Shown: positions 8,634-15,445 of the stretch, one piece after another
Layout: every line of letters begins with the position of its first letter
Numbering within the stretch: the first letter of the stretch is position 1
From: Paenibacillus popilliae ATCC 14706
GTDB lineage: Bacteria; Bacillota; Bacilli; Paenibacillales; Paenibacillaceae
DNA length: 33,695 nt
Assembly: GCF_000315235.1 (NCBI RefSeq)
Contig: NZ_BALG01000019.1
Coordinates: 1 to 33,695, forward strand
Direction of reading: 5' to 3'
Position numbers and translations under genes: made by a program
Notes under the pieces: generated by a model
The model's database searches: none
The model's input: only the letters and a program-made list of their open reading frames with translations
What the model was told of the DNA's origin: nothing

Positions 8634-9383
8634 ATGAATCGAATATTGCAAAAGTTAAAGGAAGGCGCCGCCAAAGCATCGGAGAAGGCGAAAAATGTCA
8701 TTGAAATCAATCGTCTGCAATCACAGATTGCGGCCCAGCGCAAAGAGATCGAGCAGAATGTGTATCTCATCGGCGAATGGGTATATGATGCCTATAAAAA
8801 GAAGGATTTGACGCTAGCGGAAGATGAGATTATGGCACTTGGAGACGCCAACCTGGTGCTGGAAGGAGAGATCAAGCGACTGGAATGGAAGGTGAGCGAG
8901 CTGCACCATGAGAAGAGGTGCGAATGCGGAGAAGTGGCGCCGCTAACGTCTAATTACTGCGCTGCCTGTGGCCGTAAGCTGCCGGAGGATCCGGAGGAGC
9001 TGTTCGCAGAGGACCAGGCATGGGGTGAGGAAGAAGTGGAGACGAGCGTCTATACGCAGTCTCCGTCCGCAGTCTCCGAATCGGCCCCCGCCACGGAAGA
9101 CGACAGCCAGTGGCAGACTCCGCAGCCGGAGGAAGGTGAGGAGCGCGAGGCGGACGTTCGTTACACGTACCATCCGGACCGCTTCTCATCTCACCTGAAA
9201 AGGCAGAAGGAAGAATTCTCCGGCCCGCCGCATGAGTCCAGCCGATCCGGTCGGCCGACCGTCAGCGGCAGGCCGGTTGCGAAGAAGCCGGAGGAGCCTT
9301 CCGTTCGCCGTTGCCCGAATTGCAACTCCGCCGCAGAGCCGGAGGCCAAGTGGTGCGAGCGCTGCGGCACGCCATTTATATAA
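8634..9383 (+). CDS. double zinc-ribbon protein with N-terminal coiled coil
   Basis: 249 residues, function unknown. The first 95 residues are predicted helical and coiled, with heptad-like spacing (NRLQSQIAAQRKEIEQNVYLI and LEGEIKRLEWKVSELHHE regions). Then comes zinc ribbon 1 (C96-x-C98, C109-x2-C112), an acidic Pro/Ser/Glu-rich linker (113-175), a basic patch (180-220), and zinc ribbon 2 at the extreme C-terminus (C227-x2-C230, C241-x2-C244). No membrane segment or signal is visible. The open frame starts earlier, but ATG 8634 follows GGGGAGG at nine bases. It is a single gene with its own terminator. Ribbons of this type often bind nucleic acids or act as assembly modules; that is family background, not evidence for a role. 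Confidence 0.8.
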   Translation: MNRILQKLKEGAAKASEKAKNVIEINRLQSQIAAQRKEIEQNVYLIGEWVYDAYKKKDLTLAEDEIMALGDANLVLEGEIKRLEWKVSELHHEKRCECGEVAPLTSNYCAACGRKLPEDPEELFAEDQAWGEEEVETSVYTQSPSAVSESAPATEDDSQWQTPQPEEGEEREADVRYTYHPDRFSSHLKRQKEEFSGPPHESSRSGRPTVSGRPVAKKPEEPSVRRCPNCNSAAEPEAKWCERCGTPFI

Positions 9384-9408
9384 GCGTAGGCGGTCGCGGG
9401 ATGGCTTG

Positions 9409-9435
9409 AAGAGAACCTGAGGGTTCTCTTTTTTA
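9409..9435 (+). terminator. intrinsic terminator of the zinc-ribbon gene
   Basis: AAGAGAACC (9409-9417), loop TGAG, GGTTCTCTT (9422-9430), then a T run to about 9434. The stem is perfect. Confidence 0.9.
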
Positions 9436-9567
9436 TATGGCGTGTCCACAAATAGCGACAGTATTCGATGAAAATAACTCCGGTTTGAGTTACAATAACA
9501 ACAGGGAACGCCAGGTGAACAGCCTTGGTATCTGACAGATGTATTCGTAGAGTGGGAGGCTGGCTTG

Positions 9568-10341
9568 ATGGAAGGACTCGTATCGCATTTACGAGCGCTC
9601 GGGTTCACGGAAATGGACGCAAAGATTGTCATAAGTTTGTCTGAGCAGGGGGCGATGACCGGATATGAAATCGCCAAAAAGCTGGGGGTATCCCGTTCCA
9701 ACGTCTATGCCGCACTGCAGCGCCTCGTCGATCAAGGCGTTATCCTTCACCGTAAAGGCGATCCGTCGCATTATGCGGTCCTGTCGGCGAAGGAACTGAC
9801 GAAGCTGCTGGCGACCCGTCTGGAGACGTCGCTGCGCTATGTGGAGAAGCATATGCCTGCGGCGGAAGCGGATGGCAGCTCCTTCTACAGCGTCGAAGGG
9901 GAGCGGGCCGTATCGGATACGATCAAGCGCACGTTGCATGAGGCGGAGCGGGAGATTATCGTCGATGTATGGCCCGATGAAGCGGCCGAACTGCAGGAGG
10001 AACTGCTGCTGGCGGAAGCGCGGGGAGTGAAGGTGCTGTGGTCGATCGCCGGGCATGAAGGCCAGACGACCGAACGGATCTGGCCGATGTCAGGGACGGT
10101 TGAGAGTAAGTCGCGGCATTTCGCCTTTGTCATCGATCGGCGGGAGACGCTGATTGGCGCGCGGGGTAGCGGCCACGCGACCAAAGCGCTATTGACGGAG
10201 CACCCTGCCGTGACGCGCCTCGTCCTGAGCCATTTCTTGCAAGAGGCGGTACTGTACGAACTGGAGCGGGAGATGGACCTTGACGGACAACGACGCTTCG
10301 GCGAGCGTATTGAGGAGATTATGGCCAAATATTTTGACTAA
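9568..10341 (+). CDS. TrmB-family transcriptional regulator
   Basis: 257 residues. The N-terminal winged helix-turn-helix (5-75) reads LGFTEMDAKI, GYEIAKKLGVSRSNVYAALQ and VILHRKGDPSHY, typical of TrmB-like regulators that bind sugars or other effectors. The C-terminal half carries a phospholipase-D-like effector fold: REIIVDVWPDEAAEL (128-142) and HFAFVIDRRETLIG (about 187-200), with no HKD catalytic motif, as usual for regulators. Start choice: TTG 9565 or ATG 9568. GGGAGG lies eight bases before the ATG, so I prefer that. The gene is 21 bases from the next small gene and probably co-transcribed with it. The effector and target are unknown; no sugar operon lies nearby. Confidence 0.85.
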   Translation: MEGLVSHLRALGFTEMDAKIVISLSEQGAMTGYEIAKKLGVSRSNVYAALQRLVDQGVILHRKGDPSHYAVLSAKELTKLLATRLETSLRYVEKHMPAAEADGSSFYSVEGERAVSDTIKRTLHEAEREIIVDVWPDEAAELQEELLLAEARGVKVLWSIAGHEGQTTERIWPMSGTVESKSRHFAFVIDRRETLIGARGSGHATKALLTEHPAVTRLVLSHFLQEAVLYELEREMDLDGQRRFGERIEEIMAKYFD

Positions 10342-10362
10342 TAGCATAGAGGAGGAAGTCAG

Positions 10363-10674
10363 ATGGAATGCATTGTTCATTTTGAAGCCGTACACCGTGG
10401 AGAGGGAGAGATTGCGAAGCTGCGCGGGCTGGTCATGACGGAAGAAGGGAAGAAGCCGACGCCGCCGGAATTGGAGGAGATGTTCCGGATGATGGGATAT
10501 AACGTGCGCTGTACGGATGAAGGCAGTCTGATTTTTGTTCCTGTTACAAGCGAGGGCGATATTGAAGAGATTCGCGTCAAGAAGCTGAATATCGGGGAGG
10601 AGTCCTACAGCCCGGACATGAAGTTGCACGCCATTGCCGAACAATTGATGAGCAAGCCGAACCGGCCGATGTAA
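10363..10674 (+). CDS. hypothetical protein, operon partner of the TrmB regulator
   Basis: 103 residues, not recognised. It is soluble, with a beta-strand-like start (ECIVHFEAVHRG), a helical middle (PPELEEMFRMMGYNV) and a beta-rich second half (SLIFVPV, EEIRVKKLNIG). A clear GAGGAGG site lies six to seven bases before the ATG. Codon use is like its neighbours. It ends just before a large hairpin shared with convergent mscL. Tight spacing to the TrmB gene suggests a linked role, possibly as a sensor or target, but this is inference. Confidence 0.75.
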   Translation: MECIVHFEAVHRGEGEIAKLRGLVMTEEGKKPTPPELEEMFRMMGYNVRCTDEGSLIFVPVTSEGDIEEIRVKKLNIGEESYSPDMKLHAIAEQLMSKPNRPM

Positions 10675-10725
10675 CGGAGCGGGAACGGACTTGACTTGAC
10701 TTGAGATGCGTTCAAATGAAGAGAC

Positions 10726-10780
10726 GCAAGGCCTTCTTCCCGGACATGCAGTGATACGCATGCAGAGAAGAAGGCCTTGC
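10726..10780. terminator. bidirectional terminator between convergent genes
   Basis: GCAAGGCCTTCTTC (10726-10739) pairs perfectly with GAAGAAGGCCTTGC (10767-10780). A second stem CATGC/GCATG sits inside the loop. T-rich tails follow on both sides (TTCATT rightward, GTCTCTTC leftward), so it can serve both the small hypothetical gene and mscL. Confidence 0.7.
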
Positions 10781-10793
10781 TTCATTCGGCCGG

Positions 10794-11303
10794 CTAGGCG
10801 CGTGCGCCAGACTCGTCCAGCATGGATGTGCAATAAGCGCAGCGTACGGCCTCCTTCGGAATCTCCGAGAAGCAGTATGGGCATTCCTTCGTTGCCGGTT
10901 CCACTGGCGCTTCTTCTGCTTTCTTCCGGCGGTGCAGCATATTCGTACCCTTCACGATGAGGAATACGCAGAGGGCGACAATCAGGAAATCGATAACGAC
11001 ATTAATGAATTGGCCGTAGGCAATGACGGCAGCCCCGGCTTCTTGCGCTTGAGCAAGCGACATGGAAGAGACGGGTTGTCCATTCACAACCTGATCTGGG
11101 GCAAGCGGAATGAATAGATCTTTGAAGTTCACGCCGCCCAGCAGCTTGCCGATCGGCGGCATGACGAGATCGTTAACGACAGAGGTGACAATTTTATTGA
11201 AGGCGCCTCCGATGATCACCCCGACGGCGAGATCGATAACGTTGCCCCGAACGGCGAATTGCTTGAACTCTTCAAAAAAAGAGCTTACTTTTGATTTGGC
11301 CAT
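10794..11303 (-). CDS. mscL: large-conductance mechanosensitive channel MscL with zinc-ribbon tail
   Basis: 169 residues. MscL forms a homopentameric channel in the cell membrane that opens under high tension and releases solutes during hypo-osmotic shock. The N-terminal amphipathic helix and first membrane segment ([20 protein letters not shown], 13-32, on to about 48) are textbook. The extracellular loop spans about 50-95 and the second membrane segment about 97-120. After the usual basic cluster (RRKK, 125-128) there is an extra C-terminal treble of about 40 residues with C141-x2-C144 and C155-x2-C158, a zinc-ribbon-like module. Typical MscL is about 130-150 residues, so this is an added cytoplasmic domain. 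The ribosome site (GGAAAGGAAA) is modest. Confidence 0.95.
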   Translation of the reverse strand: MAKSKVSSFFEEFKQFAVRGNVIDLAVGVIIGGAFNKIVTSVVNDLVMPPIGKLLGGVNFKDLFIPLAPDQVVNGQPVSSMSLAQAQEAGAAVIAYGQFINVVIDFLIVALCVFLIVKGTNMLHRRKKAEEAPVEPATKECPYCFSEIPKEAVRCAYCTSMLDESGARA

Positions 11304-11340
11304 CTGATATCATTTCCTTTCCTAATATTCGTGCCGAAGG

Positions 11341-11473
11341 CAAAAGACTACTATCTGCATACTCGCAGTAACCGCAGGAACTGCGGGGATAGCTTGGTGG
11401 TACATCATGTACTCATTCTGCTCAGTAGAGCGGACTACCAAGAATCTCGTGGCTTTAGCCATGAGAGGTTCAA
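11341..11473 (+). ncRNA. orphan IS200/IS605 right end / omega-RNA-like sequence
   Basis: The 3' end reads AAGAATCTCGTGGCTTTAG then CCATGAGAGGTTCAA, finishing at 11473. This is the layout of the TnpB guide-RNA (omega-RNA) scaffold end known from IS200/IS605 elements such as ISDra2: AAGAATC, a stem closed by a CTTTAG loop, then GAGGTTCAA. The stem TCTCGTGGC/GCCATGAGA has one G-T pair. Upstream, CTTGGTGGTA and TACCAAG-type segments can pair around an inner stem (GCTC/GAGC). No tnpB, tnpA or left end lies next to it: mscL is immediately left and spo0M right. The left boundary is uncertain. It is either a solo relic, a miniature element, or a retained guide RNA; if transcribed, the guide would begin at 11474. 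Confidence 0.72.
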
Positions 11474-11541
11474 GATTCTCTTATCATAGCAAAACAGCGG
11501 TGGTTTGCGTGAACTTTTTGCAAGGAAGTTCCTGGTAATGG

Positions 11542-11568
11542 GCAGGAAAAATAAGGGATTTGTCGAAT
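11542..11568 (+). promoter_or_regulatory. sigma-H-like promoter of spo0M
   Basis: GCAGGAAAA (11542-11550) fits the sigma-H -35 consensus RnAGGAwww. GTCGAAT (11562-11568) fits the -10 RnnGAAT. The gap is 11 bases, within the usual 11-12. B. subtilis spo0M is known to be sigma-H dependent, so position, spacing and gene identity agree. Confidence 0.7.
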
Positions 11569-11637
11569 AGATCGAATAGGCCATCGAATTCGAATGGATC
11601 GTGATCTTAATAAGAAGTCCAGGGAGGCTGCTGCCGC

Positions 11638-12426
11638 ATGTCCATGTTCAATCGTTTCTTGGCAAGCGCTATGTATGGAGGAAGCCAGATTGATACCTTG
11701 CTGGAGCGGGGACGCTATGCACCGGGCGAGCAGATGCGCGGCATCGTGAAGCTTCGCGGCGGCCCCTTGTCCCGAAGGATCGAAGCGATTCACCTGATTT
11801 TGCAGACCGATTATGCGGAGCCGTACCTTCCGGGCGACATGTCAAGGACCTGTACGCTGATGTGTTATCCCGTCTGTTCCTATGTGAGCGTGGAGCCGAT
11901 GGAAACGAAGGACCTTCCTTTCCGTATCCAGCTTCCGGCCCATTTGCCCTTGACTATCGGAGAAACGTCCGTCTGGCTGCAGACGGCGATGGAGACCGGG
12001 GAAGTGAGGGAGCCTTCGGATGAGGATCGGATTGAAGTGATTCCGAGCGTGGAGCAGAGCATCGTCATTGATGCGGTGAACCGGCTGGGCTTCCGGCTGC
12101 GAAGCGTTCATTGTCTTCCTTGGAGTGAAAGCGGTTTCTCTTCATTTGTGCAGCCTTTTGAATTTGTCGCCGCCTCTTCCTTTCGAGAATTGATCGCTGG
12201 TCTTCGGCTCATATTTCGGCGAGGGACGGAAGGGATGGAGCTATATGTTTTTACAGAGCTGGCATGGGAAGAAATAAGGCTCAATCGGTTGACCGCTTTT
12301 CTCGAAGCCGACCATAGAATAAAGCATTACAATCTGTCGGATATGGAATGGCGGCTTCTCGGAGCGGAAAAATTGGCAGAGGAACTGGCCGAATGGATAC
12401 GGGCACAATATGGTTATGCAACCTGA
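11638..12426 (+). CDS. spo0M: sporulation-control protein Spo0M
   Basis: 262 residues, close to B. subtilis Spo0M (258). Spo0M proteins have an arrestin-like beta-sandwich fold and affect sporulation and cell-cycle progression; the mechanism is unsettled. Visible: N-terminal FNRFLASAMYGGSQIDTLLE, the strand pair RYAPGEQMRGIVKLRGG, LPFRIQLPAHLPLT around residue 95-108, then a C-terminal half with FVQPFEFVAAS and HYNLSDMEWR. There is no membrane segment. Two in-frame ATGs lie two codons apart; the first is 11 bases after GGGAGG. The sigma-H-like promoter upstream and the convergent small gene downstream suggest a single-gene unit. Confidence 0.9.
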   Translation: MSMFNRFLASAMYGGSQIDTLLERGRYAPGEQMRGIVKLRGGPLSRRIEAIHLILQTDYAEPYLPGDMSRTCTLMCYPVCSYVSVEPMETKDLPFRIQLPAHLPLTIGETSVWLQTAMETGEVREPSDEDRIEVIPSVEQSIVIDAVNRLGFRLRSVHCLPWSESGFSSFVQPFEFVAASSFRELIAGLRLIFRRGTEGMELYVFTELAWEEIRLNRLTAFLEADHRIKHYNLSDMEWRLLGAEKLAEELAEWIRAQYGYAT

Positions 12427-12429
12427 ACA

Positions 12430-12457
12430 GATGACGAGGGGCCGAGGCCCCGGCATC
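12430..12457. terminator. GC-rich hairpin between convergent genes
   Basis: A compact palindrome GGGGCCGAGGCCCC at about 12438-12451 is flanked by GATG/CATC. There is no T run, so it is a weak terminator candidate for spo0M and the convergent gene at 12465. Confidence 0.4.
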
Positions 12458-12464
12458 TTCAACC

Positions 12465-12752
12465 TTATTTATCGCCCCGATCGGTATGCTTGCGCGGATG
12501 CGTCTGCTTTGGCGGTTCTTCTTCCGCTTTTGGTACAAGTCGGGGATCGGTTCGGCCTTCATGGTGATTGTCGAACATGAACTCCTTCAGTTCCCACTCG
12601 GACGAGCCCAATTGTGGATCTGAGGGAAAGTGCTGGCCGCGGTGAAGCACTTCTTCCCGTCCCCATTCATTCGCATATATGCCATCCACCTCGACCCGAT
12701 CGCGGGACATGGGATTCATCTTATATTGATTATGCTCCTGTTCTTTTGTCAT
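12465..12752 (-). CDS. small hydrophilic hypothetical protein
   Basis: 95 residues, not firmly recognised. The middle (VDGIYANEWGREEVLHRGQHFP then GSSEWELKEF) has the pattern G-I-Y ... G-x-x-F-P ... W-x-L, reminiscent of small YjzC-like proteins. The C-terminal third is rich in His, Lys, Pro and Glu. No cysteine, signal or membrane segment is seen. The start is well supported by AAAAGGAGG at eight bases. A TATAAT on the minus strand (complement of 12820-12825) could be its -10 box, without a good -35. Confidence 0.7.
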   Translation of the reverse strand: MTKEQEHNQYKMNPMSRDRVEVDGIYANEWGREEVLHRGQHFPSDPQLGSSEWELKEFMFDNHHEGRTDPRLVPKAEEEPPKQTHPRKHTDRGDK

Positions 12753-12890
12753 CGGTTCGTAACCTCCTTTTCTTCAGCATCCGTCTGCCACGAAGGCAGC
12801 GCCGTCGCGCAGGCTCTCTATTATAGATGCCCCCAGTCAAGGAATTATATCCGGATCCGGCATGTTGTCCGGCTGGCATGGGCCCGGATG

Positions 12891-14069
12891 CTACCTTTCC
12901 GCGAACCAGCGGGACGGGAATAGCATATAAATAATGGAAATTACTGCGAACAAGCTGGCGCTAATCCAGATGACCGTGTCGGTGGATGTCGCGTTCGCGA
13001 TGATACCCCCGATAACGGGACCGAGCAGCACGCCGATCCCTTCCACGGTGGAGAGCAGGCTCCAGCCTAGACCTTTATTCCCCGGCGGGATATACAGTGC
13101 CAGCAGCGCGTTCCAGGCCGGCAGCACTGCGGAATAGGATATTCCAAGCAGCACGGCTAATCCGTAAGCGAAGATGACCGATGGATACAGGGACAGCGAG
13201 GCGAGCGCCAGGCCGAAGATGCCGAAGCCGATAATAAGGAACGGCTTGCGGCCGACGCGGTCCGACCATTTGCCCATCGGGACAAGCCCGAGCACGGTGA
13301 AGCCGCCACCAAGCACGAGCAGCACCGAATACTGCTGGCTCGAGAAGGAGAGCACCTCTGCGGCGAAGGTCGGCAGAATCGGGACGAGCATGCTCGCGCC
13401 CAGCGTCTGCAGGATCATGCCCGGGAGAAGCGGCTTCATCACCCTCACCTTCACCAGCAGGGCATCCCACTGCTGTCTGAACGGAACGGGAGCCTCAGCG
13501 GCCAATTGCTGTCTGCCGCCCCTAATGAAGAAGCTGAGCACCCACGCGATACCTGATAACGCGAACAGGAGCAGAAAGGCGGCCTGCGGATGCTTATCCA
13601 CAATCAGGTTGAGCAAGACCGGACCCGCCCCCATCCCAACAAGCCAGATCATATAGAGGAAGCCCATTTGGGCGGCCCGGTTCTCCTCCTTCACCTTGGT
13701 CAGGCACACGATCCATACCGGTGAGATGCCGACGCCATACAGGGCAGCTGCCGCGATGAATAGCCAGTTACTTGACCCGTAATAGAACAAGCTGATGCCC
13801 GCGAACGATATCAATAGCCCGGCATTGATGATGAGCCGGGAGGAGAAGCGGTCAAGCAAATATCCAATCCCCATTTTCAAAATGGTATCCGTTACATAGT
13901 GAGCCGTAATGGCGGTTCCAATCATGGCCAGGCTGATATGCAATGTATTTTTTCCATAAATTGGAATAAATGAAATTAGGACCGCCCCCCGAACGAACTC
14001 CACAACAAATAAAATAATAGTCAACAACGCGATGTTTGTGCCTAATCCAAGTCCCCGTAATCCCTTCAA
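12891..14069 (-). CDS. major facilitator superfamily transporter (12 membrane segments)
   Basis: 392 residues with about twelve hydrophobic segments in two halves around a basic central loop (about 188-210, GGRQQLAAE to WDALLVKVRV). The MFS signature after segment 2 appears as GYLLDRFSSR (around 68-77), and its counterpart in the second half as GKWSDRVGRKP (around 266-276). The start is TTG at 14069, ten bases after AAAGGGG; no better start lies nearby. Substrate is unknown. General shape resembles drug or sugar efflux MFS members, and nothing adjacent hints at cargo. A minus-strand promoter at 14098-14126 probably drives it alone. Confidence 0.88.
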   Translation of the reverse strand: MKGLRGLGLGTNIALLTIILFVVEFVRGAVLISFIPIYGKNTLHISLAMIGTAITAHYVTDTILKMGIGYLLDRFSSRLIINAGLLISFAGISLFYYGSSNWLFIAAAALYGVGISPVWIVCLTKVKEENRAAQMGFLYMIWLVGMGAGPVLLNLIVDKHPQAAFLLLFALSGIAWVLSFFIRGGRQQLAAEAPVPFRQQWDALLVKVRVMKPLLPGMILQTLGASMLVPILPTFAAEVLSFSSQQYSVLLVLGGGFTVLGLVPMGKWSDRVGRKPFLIIGFGIFGLALASLSLYPSVIFAYGLAVLLGISYSAVLPAWNALLALYIPPGNKGLGWSLLSTVEGIGVLLGPVIGGIIANATSTDTVIWISASLFAVISIIYMLFPSRWFAER

Positions 14070-14097
14070 GCAATAAACGCCCCTTTCCTAATATCCC

Positions 14098-14126
14098 ATT
14101 ATAGCGTGTTCGCCTACCGCTTGCCA
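14098..14126 (-). promoter_or_regulatory. putative sigma-A promoter of the MFS gene
   Basis: Read leftward, TGGCAA (complement of 14121-14126), a 17-base gap, then TATAAT (complement of 14098-14103). It lies about 30 bases upstream of the TTG start. The -10 is perfect and the -35 weak. Confidence 0.5.
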
Positions 14127-14259
14127 GCCAATGGCAAAGGGTTGACCAGAGCCATGCTTCAGAGCCTCTCCCCGAAGGAACCGGGAGTCATTTCAAGGCG
14201 AAATAGCGGTTCACTGCTAGGGTGCCCGATTTATTTCTTGGCGAACAATCGTGGTGTGT

Positions 14260-14288
14260 TTTTGCTGCGCATTCGAATATGTTATAAT
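14260..14288 (+). promoter_or_regulatory. extended -10 promoter of the 62-residue gene
   Basis: TGTTATAAT (14280-14288) is a perfect extended -10. The -35 region (TTTTGC, 14260-14265) is poor, which extended -10 promoters tolerate. Confidence 0.6.
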
Positions 14289-14384
14289 ATAGAAAGGTTG
14301 CGAAGTTCCAGAAAGAGAAGCGATACGTCCAGGCTGTACTCCATTGTGGAGCATGTTCTACAACGCTTTTGGGAGGGAATTTTC

Positions 14385-14573
14385 ATGGCAACGAAAGGTC
14401 ACAACGAAGTGAAAGAAAGTTTGTTGGAGATGACTCGCATTTTCCGTCCGAAGAATCCGCGGAAGTTTGTGAGGGAGTATATCCGGAAGTATCGAATTAT
14501 GGGAGGCTATGAAGACGAACTGACTCATCTTGTAGAGCTTGAGCTTGGCAAGATCGACACCAGCGTATCGTAA
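14385..14573 (+). CDS. 62-residue basic hypothetical protein
   Basis: 62 residues, not recognised. Strongly basic middle (FRPKNPRKFVREYIRKYRIMG, interrupted here only for description) followed by an acidic, helical C-terminus (YEDELTHLVELELGKID). No cysteine or membrane segment. A GGGAGG site lies eight bases before the ATG. The gene is a complete unit: extended -10 promoter upstream and a perfect intrinsic terminator downstream. The charge split suggests a small protein- or nucleic-acid-binding regulator; that is inference only. Confidence 0.75.
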   Translation: MATKGHNEVKESLLEMTRIFRPKNPRKFVREYIRKYRIMGGYEDELTHLVELELGKIDTSVS

Positions 14574-14674
14574 TTCACGCGGTCATGGCAGAGACGCAGG
14601 CAGATGGATGTATATCGGCCGCGTGCAGGACGTGCGGAAATCAGGATAACGGCGTCATTTCTTAGATATTAATG

Positions 14675-14706
14675 AAGCGCTCCGGGCAGGTCGGAGCGCT
14701 TTTTTT
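14675..14706 (+). terminator. intrinsic terminator of the 62-residue gene
   Basis: AAGCGCTCC (14675-14683), a 9-nt loop, GGAGCGCTT (14693-14701), followed by T to 14706. Confidence 0.9.
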
Positions 14707-14725
14707 GCGTCCTACGGCGCGGCCC

Positions 14726-15022
14726 TTACTGCATATAACGGCACAGATCTTCCCGGATAATGTCCTGCACCGTCCCGGATACGCTCTTCAACGCGTGAAT
14801 CGATACCGAATTGAACAACTCCTTATTGGCACTCGTGTATACTTTGGCAATACTCGGGTCATGGCGCCAAATGGCCACGTCCACCGAATGCAGGAATTCA
14901 TCGGACAGATCGTCCATCCGCTCCAGTGTGCGCATCGAAACGGGTATGAGTATGCAAAAAAGCATCGCCGTCAATGTTTGAGAATCGGAAAATGTAACAG
15001 CCGCTACTAGTTTTCGATACAT
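14726..15022 (-). CDS. hypothetical protein, possibly N-terminally truncated
   Basis: 98 residues, not recognised. From about residue 33 the sequence looks like ordinary coding DNA (LERMDDLSDEFLHSVDVAIW, then KVYTSANKELFNSVSIHALK). The first 30 residues include a hydrophobic stretch (TAMLFCILIPV) that is either a short membrane anchor or out-of-gene sequence. No ribosome site precedes the ATG at 15022; a GGAG lies too close before an internal ATG. It may be a decayed 3' part of a longer gene. Kept because composition favours this strand over the overlapping plus-strand frame. Confidence 0.45.
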   Translation of the reverse strand: MYRKLVAAVTFSDSQTLTAMLFCILIPVSMRTLERMDDLSDEFLHSVDVAIWRHDPSIAKVYTSANKELFNSVSIHALKSVSGTVQDIIREDLCRYMQ

Positions 15023-15110
15023 TTCGATTGGAGTGAGTTTATTTTATAACGATTACATTAGTTGATATAACGGGCCAAAATAAATTTTTTTGTGAACTAC
15101 TCTCGTAACA

Positions 15111-15139
15111 TTGACAAATAAAATTATGGTAATTATATT
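15111..15139 (+). promoter_or_regulatory. near-consensus sigma-A promoter upstream of the cta operon
   Basis: TTGACA (15111-15116), 17 bases, TATATT (15134-15139). A second TTGACA at 15160-15165 with GATATT at 15182-15187 (16-base gap) may be an alternative. The surroundings are AT-rich. Transcripts would have a leader of about 300 nt before ctaC. Confidence 0.7.
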
Positions 15140-15145
15140 TAAATG

Positions 15146-15445
15146 AGTGATTGTATTCATTGACAGAAATGCGACATCCGTGATATTGCTTGTGATTCCA
15201 AGGACCGCTTGGATAGCCTTGGGTAAGCGTAAGCCATGCATGCTGCCGCTATCTGACACGGTCAAAGCCTTTCTTCCGTAGCGACTTGAAGCGTGTCGAG
15301 AGGCTTGAAATTCCACAGCTAGATTATAATATATATATATATATATTCATACATATGAATATATACTGATACTTTCAGACAGAAGGGCAAGTGAAGGGTT
15401 ATGAGCTGCGGTAATCAGCGAAAACGTACAAAGTGGGGTTGATCA
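15146..15445 (+). other. long 5' leader of the cta operon
   Basis: There is no gene in this stretch. It can fold locally: CCAAG/CTTGG near 15195-15211, GACACG/CGTGTC (about 15254-15300) enclosing AGCC/GGCT pairings, then an (AT)n run (15329-15346) overlapping a perfect palindrome (15341-15364). No known riboswitch consensus was recognised. The leader might be regulatory or simply hold additional promoters. Confidence 0.4.
15341..15364. repeat. perfect 10-bp inverted repeat in the cta leader
   Basis: ATATATTCAT (15341-15350), spacer ACAT, ATGAATATAT (15355-15364). It could be an operator for a dimeric regulator or an RNA hairpin. It lies 82 bases before the ctaC start and joins an alternating (AT)9 run. 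Confidence 0.6.

Noticed and set aside
15321-15346. The (AT)n run as a -10 promoter element for ctaC
   Set aside because: Many TATAAT-like matches arise by chance in alternating AT sequence and no -35 box is positioned for them; the promoter at 15111-15139 is better.
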